From an uncultured Paracoccaceae bacterium (GTDB lineage: Bacteria; Pseudomonadota; Alphaproteobacteria; Rhodobacterales; Rhodobacteraceae), in NCBI GenBank assembly GCA_937916485.1, contig CALFSV010000358.1:1-14232 (forward strand): 14,232 bases of DNA. Reading direction: 5' to 3'. Below, piece after piece: positions 7,033 to 14,232 of this stretch. Under the pieces are notes generated by a model, which made no database searches, was not told the origin of the DNA, and saw nothing but the letters and a program-made list of their open reading frames with translations. How positions within the stretch are numbered: position 1 is the first letter of the stretch; every line of letters begins with the position of its first letter. The translations under genes were made by a program, and so were the position numbers.

Positions 7033-7920
7033 TTAGGTCGTCCAATACAATCGCATGGGATTTGTAACCAACAACTTGTGTATCTGTTCTTGTGTGCGGG
7101 CGATGCGTGGAATGTAGTCCACCAGCGCGCCGTCATCTGGCATATGCGATTTCATGTTTGGGTGCGGCCAATCCGTGCCCCAAAGAACGCGGTCTTCAAA
7201 GCGATCAACGATGGCTTGGTAATAGGGCACAACTTCGTCATAGGATGCACCTCTCGTCGTCAATCGTTCGGGACAGGTTACTTTGGTCCAAATATTTTCA
7301 TTTTTGGTCATAAAGTCTATGAACCGCGTAAAATCCGGATGATTGACTCCTTTGGTGACGTCAGGCCGGCCCAGGTGATCGACCACAACGATGCCGGGCA
7401 GTTGTTTTAGAAACGGCTCAAGTTCTTCCAGATCGGTGGCCTCGAAGTAGACCACGATCGACCAGCCAAATTCTTGAATTTTCTCGGCGATCGCAATAAA
7501 GGCTTCCTTGGGCGTAGCATCTACCAGACGCTTGACGAAATTGAACCGCACTCCACGAACGCCAGCATCATGCATTTCAGCCAACTCTTTATGTGTGATA
7601 TCTGCACCAACGCTTGCGATACCGCGCGCCAAATCACCGCCCACCCGGCAGGCATCGACCATCGCGCTGTTATCCTTGCCATGGCATGTTGCCTGTACGA
7701 TGACATTGCGTGAAAATCCAAGGTGGTCGCGCAGGGCAAACAGGTCGTCCTTGCTTGCGTTGCAGGGGGTGTATTTCCGTTCAGGTGCAAAAGGAAATTC
7801 TGGTGACGGACCAAATACATGGCAATGGGCATCAACTGCGCCACCGGGCAGAACAAAGTCGGGTATCTTCGGATTCGGATGAAAGACCAGCCAATCGGTA
7901 TCCATTTTCTGCTTGGTCAT
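7033..7920 (-). CDS. ligI: 2-pyrone-4,6-dicarboxylate hydrolase (LigI)
   Basis: The protein has 295 residues and belongs to the amidohydrolase superfamily (cog3618 group). It hydrolyses 2-pyrone-4,6-dicarboxylate (PDC) to 4-oxalomesaconate in the protocatechuate 4,5-cleavage pathway. Visible active-site landmarks are DAHCHVFGP (H32, H34), DHLGRPD (H182) and GTDWPHPN (D250), corresponding to the LigI residues H31, H33, H180 and D248. Substrate-binding arginines are plausible in VRGVRFNFVKR (122-131) and CPERL. No divalent metal is needed in known LigI. The ATG overlaps the ligU stop (ATGA), which indicates translational coupling, and this is the last gene of the four-gene leftward arm. No strong terminator is visible after the stop; the transposase remnant follows. 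Confidence 0.96.
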   Translation of the reverse strand: MTKQKMDTDWLVFHPNPKIPDFVLPGGAVDAHCHVFGPSPEFPFAPERKYTPCNASKDDLFALRDHLGFSRNVIVQATCHGKDNSAMVDACRVGGDLARGIASVGADITHKELAEMHDAGVRGVRFNFVKRLVDATPKEAFIAIAEKIQEFGWSIVVYFEATDLEELEPFLKQLPGIVVVDHLGRPDVTKGVNHPDFTRFIDFMTKNENIWTKVTCPERLTTRGASYDEVVPYYQAIVDRFEDRVLWGTDWPHPNMKSHMPDDGALVDYIPRIARTQEQIHKLLVTNPMRLYWTT

Positions 7921-8972
7921 ACAAATACCTTTCCATCCATCAACTTGCGCATGGTGCGCAGGATTGCGGTCTCGACAACCGCTCCACTCTCATTCAAAGT
8001 CGCGACAACAGTCATTTCACCAGTGGGGTGTTCGACCGAAATTTTGCGTTCATGTCCATGCCCTGTTTGCGCCAAATCGTAAGCCGGCGTGCCCTCAATT
8101 AGGCACGCAGTAGCAACGCTGACCGCGCCCAGAACACCAATTGTCTTATGGCATCTGTGAGGAATAAATGTACGCGTTGATATGGCACCGCCATGCTGTG
8201 CCGCACTAACCATCGTCATCTTTGGTACTGTTTTTTTGGACACGTCGCCGAGGTTCATCAGCGTGCCGCAAGCCAAGCGGACTTTTTCTAGCTTTTTGCG
8301 CAATATCGTATCAGATTCCAAGTCTACAGGCGCTTCCTGGCCTGTGATCCCTAAATCAGCGGCACGCATCACGACGCAGGGCATGCCATTGTCGATCATT
8401 GTGACCTCGATGCCTTCTATCACATCAACAGCATTGCCTGTGGGCAGCAATGCGCCACAGCTAGATCCAGCCGTGTCCTGAAAGGTGAGTGACACTGGAG
8501 CAGCTCTCCCGGGCACCCCGTCGATTTGTGCTTCACCTTCGTAACTGACAACGCCATCAGGCGTCTGCACTTTTGCGATCGCAATCTGACCAGTATTCTC
8601 CATATAGATGGACACGTGTGTCTCACCATTATCGGCAGCAACAAGCCTGCGTTCGACTGCAAAAGGTCCAACACCGGCCAGAATGTTTCCGCAGTTCTGC
8701 GCATCTGTCACGATGGGTCGATCTACAAATACCTGCAAAAACAGGTAATCTACATGGACACCAGAACGCGTCGATTTACGCACTATCGCCACTTTGGACG
8801 TCAGCGGATCTGCCCCGCCCATCCCGTCAATCTGGCGCACATCAGGGGATCCCATCGCCCGCAGCAATGCTGCATCACGTTCCGCCAGGTCGGTGGGTAG
8901 ATCATCCACTAGAAAGTATCCGCCTTTCGAGGTGCCACCCCGCATCCACATGCATGGTATGCCATCAGACAT
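7917..8972 (-). CDS. ligU: 4-oxalomesaconate tautomerase, PrpF-like (LigU/GalD)
   Basis: The protein has 351 residues using the ATG at 8972-8970, which gives the family N-terminus [20 protein letters not shown]. An in-frame ATG at 9041 would add 23 unlike residues inside ligK. PrpF-fold landmarks include [34 protein letters not shown], a central [26 protein letters not shown], and the ending EHPTGEM...[10 protein letters not shown]. LigU is a 1,3-allylic isomerase converting 4-oxalomesaconate to its hydratable keto isomer; GalD is the counterpart in gallate degradation. Conserved cysteines and a lysine in the PrpF active site are consistent with this role. It overlaps ligK by eight bases and ligI by four, so it belongs to the same transcript. 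A modest AAAGGG lies about 9 bases upstream. Confidence 0.95.
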   Translation of the reverse strand: MSDGIPCMWMRGGTSKGGYFLVDDLPTDLAERDAALLRAMGSPDVRQIDGMGGADPLTSKVAIVRKSTRSGVHVDYLFLQVFVDRPIVTDAQNCGNILAGVGPFAVERRLVAADNGETHVSIYMENTGQIAIAKVQTPDGVVSYEGEAQIDGVPGRAAPVSLTFQDTAGSSCGALLPTGNAVDVIEGIEVTMIDNGMPCVVMRAADLGITGQEAPVDLESDTILRKKLEKVRLACGTLMNLGDVSKKTVPKMTMVSAAQHGGAISTRTFIPHRCHKTIGVLGAVSVATACLIEGTPAYDLAQTGHGHERKISVEHPTGEMTVVATLNESGAVVETAILRTMRKLMDGKVFV

Positions 8973-9657
8973 ATTTAAGGCCCTTTTCTGCCAACCTTCC
9001 GCGCATGTCATAGATATCCAGGCCCAATTCACCCGCTTCAAATTTGGCGCGCTTCACCGATTCATTAGTTTCTCGCGCTTGTGCTTTCACCAGAACTTCA
9101 GCCGCTTCTTCTCGCCGTACAACACAAACTCCGTCATCATCCGCCACGATGATATCACCAGGATTAACCAACGCATCCGCGCAAACGACTGGTACGTTCA
9201 CAGAACCCAACGTTTCCTTAATTGTGCCTTGGGCATGCACCGATTTGGACCAGACTGGGAAATTCATTTCTGTCAAATCGCGGATATCGCGAACGCCCGC
9301 ATCGATAATTAATCCTCTACAGCCTCGCGTGATGGCCGAACTGGCCAACAAATCACCAAAGTAGCCCGAATTGGAAGGCGTGATTGTGCCCAAAACTAAC
9401 ACGTCACCCGCCTGCAACTGTTCAATCGCTACGTGAATCATCCAGTTGTCACAAGTCGGCGCAAGGATTGTCACAGCAGAGCCTGCAATACGTGCACCGG
9501 CATAGATTGGGCGTATGTAGTCCGCCAGCAAACCTTTGCGCCCTTGCGCCTCGTGTACGGTCGAAACTCCGCAGGCTGCAAGCCCGTCAATCACTGAAAT
9601 TTCAGCACGATCAATATTCTGGACGACAATGCCGGTGGTACCTGGCTGGTAGCTCAT
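8965..9657 (-). CDS. ligK: 4-carboxy-4-hydroxy-2-oxoadipate aldolase (LigK/GalC), RraA-like
   Basis: The protein has 230 residues and is a class II HMG/CHA aldolase of the RraA-like fold. It cleaves 4-carboxy-4-hydroxy-2-oxoadipate to pyruvate and oxaloacetate, the last step of the pathway, using Mg or Mn. The defining pattern G-D, then 20 residues, then R-D is present at G101-D102 and R123-D124, the same numbering as recalled for the Pseudomonas enzyme. The segments [15 protein letters not shown] and [10 protein letters not shown] are typical. The C-terminal helix (about 185-228) is charged and probably packs in the hexamer. The ATG overlaps the galB stop (TAATG), and the end overlaps ligU by eight bases. 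Confidence 0.96.
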   Translation of the reverse strand: MSYQPGTTGIVVQNIDRAEISVIDGLAACGVSTVHEAQGRKGLLADYIRPIYAGARIAGSAVTILAPTCDNWMIHVAIEQLQAGDVLVLGTITPSNSGYFGDLLASSAITRGCRGLIIDAGVRDIRDLTEMNFPVWSKSVHAQGTIKETLGSVNVPVVCADALVNPGDIIVADDDGVCVVRREEAAEVLVKAQARETNESVKRAKFEAGELGLDIYDMRGRLAEKGLKYV

Positions 9658-10391
9658 TACAACTCATCCACAGTACTGGGAAACACGGTCTCGAACCCTT
9701 CGGCGTATTTGGCGGCGATACCGCCTGCTTGCCCACCTGAGTTGCGGCGGAAGTGGTTGGCGCGGTTTTCAGCCACGTTCTTGTAGAAGCTCCATAGGTG
9801 TTCCTGACCCTGCATGCACTGGATCGCAGCCCACTTTTTGTCCCAGACATCCGTGATGTTGAGAAAGGTTGTTGGTTTCCATTCCATCTGCTCTGATTGA
9901 TGGGGTTCAAACAGATACAACTGTGGTGCGCCTAAAACTTTTTCGCCAGGGTTATGGCCCCAGGCTTGTGCAATCATCCGGCACTGTAATGCAAACTGCG
10001 TCGTGTGCATGTGGTCCGTATTGTAAGGGTCCCACTTGGAATGAGACATCATGAATTTGGGCTGTACTTCGCGGATCACATCGACCATGCGGTCTTGCGT
10101 GTTGCGTTCCAGATCAAGGGGATAGTCGCCCACATCAAAAAAACGTATGTCGTTAATACCCAACGCAACAGCTGCATTTTCTGCCTCTTTGCGCCGCTCG
10201 GTTTTCACCTTCTCCAGTGTCATTCCTTTTTGTTTCCAGAGCTTAGCGCTTTCTCCACGCTCTCCATAAGACAGACAAACAACAGTGACTTCATAACCTT
10301 TAGCTTGGTGCAGCGCGATGGCACCACCAGCACGCCAGACGAAATCTGCGGAATGCGCGCTGATGACCAGTGCAGTTTTTTTGTCGGACAT
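9657..10391 (-). CDS. galB: 4-oxalomesaconate hydratase, PIG-L/LmbE type (GalB)
   Basis: The protein has 244 residues and belongs to the PIG-L/LmbE superfamily. It hydrates the isomerised oxalomesaconate to 4-carboxy-4-hydroxy-2-oxoadipate. The N-terminal metal motif, usually AHPDDE in deacetylases, reads [10 protein letters not shown] (H13, D16), and a second metal histidine probably lies in TDHMHTT (about 126-132). Other landmarks are [18 protein letters not shown] and [12 protein letters not shown]. GalB of Pseudomonas is this type, while the sphingomonad hydratase LigJ is an unrelated amidohydrolase, so this cluster combines lig-like genes with a gal-type hydratase. It is the first gene of the leftward arm, divergent from the LysR gene across 129 bases; GAGAGG lies about 9 bases before the ATG. 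Confidence 0.92.
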   Translation of the reverse strand: MSDKKTALVISAHSADFVWRAGGAIALHQAKGYEVTVVCLSYGERGESAKLWKQKGMTLEKVKTERRKEAENAAVALGINDIRFFDVGDYPLDLERNTQDRMVDVIREVQPKFMMSHSKWDPYNTDHMHTTQFALQCRMIAQAWGHNPGEKVLGAPQLYLFEPHQSEQMEWKPTTFLNITDVWDKKWAAIQCMQGQEHLWSFYKNVAENRANHFRRNSGGQAGGIAAKYAEGFETVFPSTVDEL

Positions 10392-10465
10392 GGTGTGAAG
10401 CCTCTCTGCTTGTCTTCCAATCGGTCATGCAGACCTTTTGCGATCGTACTTACCTTGGATGTTCT

Positions 10466-10487
10466 TGAATTGCCTATTTCGAATTCA
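10466..10487. promoter_or_regulatory. Candidate LysR-regulator binding site between galB and the LysR gene
   Basis: TGAATT (10466-10471) and AATTCA (10482-10487) are exact inverted repeats separated by ten bases, and TTCGAA and GAATTC are nested palindromes at the right arm. LysR-type regulators usually bind interrupted dyads with a T-N11-A core in divergent promoters. The site is about 33 bases before the regulator start. The dyad is seen; the binding is inferred. Confidence 0.5.
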
Positions 10488-10520
10488 GTCTTTAAAATAG
10501 GAAAAAGCTATAGGGACGAT

Positions 10521-11741
10521 ATGCAAAGTAGTTTTCCAAACATTCGGCACATGCGTGTTTTTGTTGAAACGGCTCGGACAGGATCAGTTTCTACGGCTGC
10601 AGAGCTGTGTCATTTGTCGCAACCCGCCGCCACTCAGGCCGTTGCCAGTATTGAGGCTAATTTCGGCACGGCGCTGTTGATACGCAACCGTCAGAGATCA
10701 ACCCTGACATCGTGCGGGATACATGTAGAATACCGAACAAAAGCCGCCCTGAAACATTTACGGGATGGGGCAAGAAATGCTCTGCGTGAAGCGGGTCACA
10801 AGGCTGTGCGCCGTCAAACTTTTGAGCTAGCAGTAACCGCTTCTCAATTGCGTAATTTAATCGCGATTGCGAATACTGGAAGCTTTACAATGGCAGCCCG
10901 CTCACTGGGGTTATCCCAACCAACCGTTCATCGTACGGCACGCAACTTGGAGGCTGTAGCAGGCTTGCCATTTTTTATCGCTCGCCCCTCTGGTGTCCAT
11001 TTAACGGCCGCAGCAGATGCTTTCATGCGGGGGGCCAAATTGGCACAAAGTGAGCTGAGGCAAGCCGTGGAGGACATCAGCCGAGAAACTGGCAAGGAAC
11101 GCGGTACATTTGTTCTGGGTAGCCTACCATTGGCCCGAACGGCCATTGTTCCTAAGGCTCTTCATGCGATGGTTAGCACAGTCGAAGGGTTCCAAGTGCG
11201 TGTTGTCGAGGGACGGTATGCAGAGCTCCTGCGGTCTTTGCGTGAAGGCGATATTGATTGCTTGATCGGAGCGCTCAGAGACCCAATCCCTGCAGACGAT
11301 ATTGAACAAGAATTACTGTTTCAAGATGCTTTAGCCATCGTTGCACATCCCCGCCATCCTTTGGTGGACCAGCGCATGGTCACGCTTGGCGACACGGTTA
11401 AATTCCCTTGGATAGCTCCTCCCAAAGAAACGCCAGCCGGCCAGTATTTGTTCGATACGCTACAAATTGATAAGCGCGCGCAATCTCCTGTACGTGTGGT
11501 TTCTTCGTCTATGGCTGTGTTGCGGGGTGTCCTTGCAGAGGGGCCTTACGTTTCAATAGTTTCGCGGCACCAAATCAACCTGGACGAGGCGTTGGGCACC
11601 ATCGCGGTTCTGGATGTGCCACTTTCAGGCCATGTCCGTGATATTGGACTGACCTACCGCCGCGGTTGGGAGCCAACCAAAACTCAGTCGCTTTTTATTG
11701 CGCATCTGCGAAATTTCAGTACATTGGTACACCAAATTTGA
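10521..11741 (+). CDS. LysR-type transcriptional regulator with two tandem N-terminal HTH domains
   Basis: The protein has 406 residues from the ATG at 10521, which has AGGGA about 5 bases upstream. The frame stays open to 10005, but that part runs antisense through galB and has no regulator homology. The first LysR winged HTH is at about residues 9-68 (VFVETARTGSVSTAAELCHL, then SQPAATQAVASIE). After a helical linker a second complete one follows at about 108-167 (LIAIANTGSFTMAARSLGLS, then QPTVHRTARNLE). A normal LysR effector-binding domain (about 195-395) follows, with GSLPLARTAIVPKAL and SIVSRHQI. Usual LysR proteins have about 300 residues and one HTH. Divergence from galB and location just upstream of ligABC make it the likely activator of both arms, with a pathway intermediate such as PDC or protocatechuate as ligand (inferred). 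Confidence 0.93.
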   Translation: MQSSFPNIRHMRVFVETARTGSVSTAAELCHLSQPAATQAVASIEANFGTALLIRNRQRSTLTSCGIHVEYRTKAALKHLRDGARNALREAGHKAVRRQTFELAVTASQLRNLIAIANTGSFTMAARSLGLSQPTVHRTARNLEAVAGLPFFIARPSGVHLTAAADAFMRGAKLAQSELRQAVEDISRETGKERGTFVLGSLPLARTAIVPKALHAMVSTVEGFQVRVVEGRYAELLRSLREGDIDCLIGALRDPIPADDIEQELLFQDALAIVAHPRHPLVDQRMVTLGDTVKFPWIAPPKETPAGQYLFDTLQIDKRAQSPVRVVSSSMAVLRGVLAEGPYVSIVSRHQINLDEALGTIAVLDVPLSGHVRDIGLTYRRGWEPTKTQSLFIAHLRNFSTLVHQI

Positions 11742-11770
11742 GCCAGGATTTGAGTGCAATATAGCTTTTT

Positions 11771-11800
11771 CCAATATTGGTTCGATCAAATGAATTGGCC
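11771..11800 (+). promoter_or_regulatory. Candidate regulatory elements upstream of ligA
   Basis: The 220-base gap 11742-11961 holds no gene. It contains a perfect palindrome CCAATATTGG (11771-11780), then TTC-N8-GAA (11781-11794) with a T-N11-A spacing, and TGAATTGGCC (11791-11800) that resembles TGAATTGCC in the galB/LysR gap. These are possible operator elements for the LysR regulator. No convincing -35/-10 or terminator hairpin was found. The ligA start is about 160 bases further on. Confidence 0.35.
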
Positions 11801-11961
11801 ACAAAGCGTGACGCACTGCTATGCTTAATGGTGAAGCAGATGCTGAAAAGACCTATGAACTCTGAGACATCAAAACCGCCGCAATCGGAAGAGTAAGAAC
11901 CGCATAGGATTTTACAACAGGGCTCAAAAAGAAGACGTCCCGCAATACAAAGGAACAGTAC

Positions 11962-14179
<2,218 letters not shown>

Positions 14180-14205
14180 GGATATTACCAGACAGGGAAT
14201 TTTAC

Positions 14206-14232
14206 ATGTCTGAGAGGTACTTTCAGATTAAA
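14206..14232 (+). CDS. Start of an unidentified gene (nine codons, cut by window edge)
   Basis: An ATG at 14206 follows AGGGAA at about the right spacing and reads MSERYFQIK to the window end. It is 26 bases after the ligC stop on the same strand, so it probably continues the ligABC operon. Nine codons are too few to name the product. Confidence 0.5.

Noticed and set aside
7078..8113. Several open frames of 66-130 codons on the plus strand opposite ligI and ligU
   Set aside because: They are antisense shadows of well-supported genes with no recognisable domains.
8846..8853. GGGATCCC as a fourth VanR-like operator
   Set aside because: It lacks the TTT/AAA flanks and encodes the conserved GSPD part of LigU, so it is explained by coding sequence.
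8973..9041. Longer ligU starting at 9041
   Set aside because: The added residues lie inside ligK and do not match the family, whose N-terminus starts near the ATG at 8972.
10005..10520. A 578-residue version of the LysR regulator starting at 10005
   Set aside because: The extra 172 residues are antisense to galB and low in regulator character; the ATG at 10521 has a ribosome site and begins right before the first HTH.
11821..11865. A 14-codon open frame upstream of ligA as a leader peptide
   Set aside because: No ribosome site, no regulatory codon run and no following attenuator hairpin are visible.

Overview
This is a bacterial chromosomal segment devoted to breakdown of lignin-type aromatic compounds. 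Its proteins resemble the sphingomonad/alphaproteobacterial lig set, and its GntR regulator and operators resemble Caulobacter VanR/VanO. An alphaproteobacterium is therefore likely, perhaps a marine Rhodobacterales-like one; the taxonomy is inference. Genes are tightly packed with ATGA and TAATG overlaps. Base composition looks near balanced by eye and was not counted.

Left module (1-6084). Five genes run leftward from about 5077: an aldehyde dehydrogenase, a LigF-like glutathione S-transferase, a short-chain dehydrogenase, a sulfatase and an OsmC-like protein cut by the window edge. A VanR-like GntR regulator diverges from them at 5296. The 218-base gap between the divergent starts holds three copies of a palindrome with consensus TTTGGGATCCCAAA. 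One copy sits just upstream of a TATAAA-like -10 for the leftward operon and another lies 15 bases before the regulator start. The gene set suggests an upper pathway that converts an ether-linked or sulfated aromatic into a simple aromatic aldehyde and acid. No such pathway is demonstrated here.

Middle (about 6085-7032). There is no intact gene. The region holds a badly decayed IS110/IS1111-type transposase, recognisable in fragments across several frames, between two convergent ends.

Right module (7033-14232). This encodes the complete protocatechuate 4,5-cleavage (meta) pathway. Leftward from 10391 are galB (4-oxalomesaconate hydratase, PIG-L type), ligK/galC (CHA aldolase), ligU/galD (oxalomesaconate tautomerase) and ligI (PDC hydrolase), all overlapping. 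Rightward from 11962 are ligA, ligB (protocatechuate 4,5-dioxygenase) and ligC (CHMS dehydrogenase), followed by the first nine codons of another gene. Between the two arms lies a LysR-type regulator with an unusual tandem pair of N-terminal helix-turn-helix domains and an inverted repeat in its divergent promoter region.

Together: ligAB opens protocatechuate, ligC makes 2-pyrone-4,6-dicarboxylate, ligI hydrolyses it to oxalomesaconate, ligU isomerises and galB hydrates it, and ligK cleaves the product to pyruvate and oxaloacetate. The left module plausibly feeds vanillate- or protocatechuate-like products into this pathway. The strongest candidates for something new are the sulfatase/SDR/GST/ALDH operon under the VanR-like palindromes, and the double-HTH LysR regulator.
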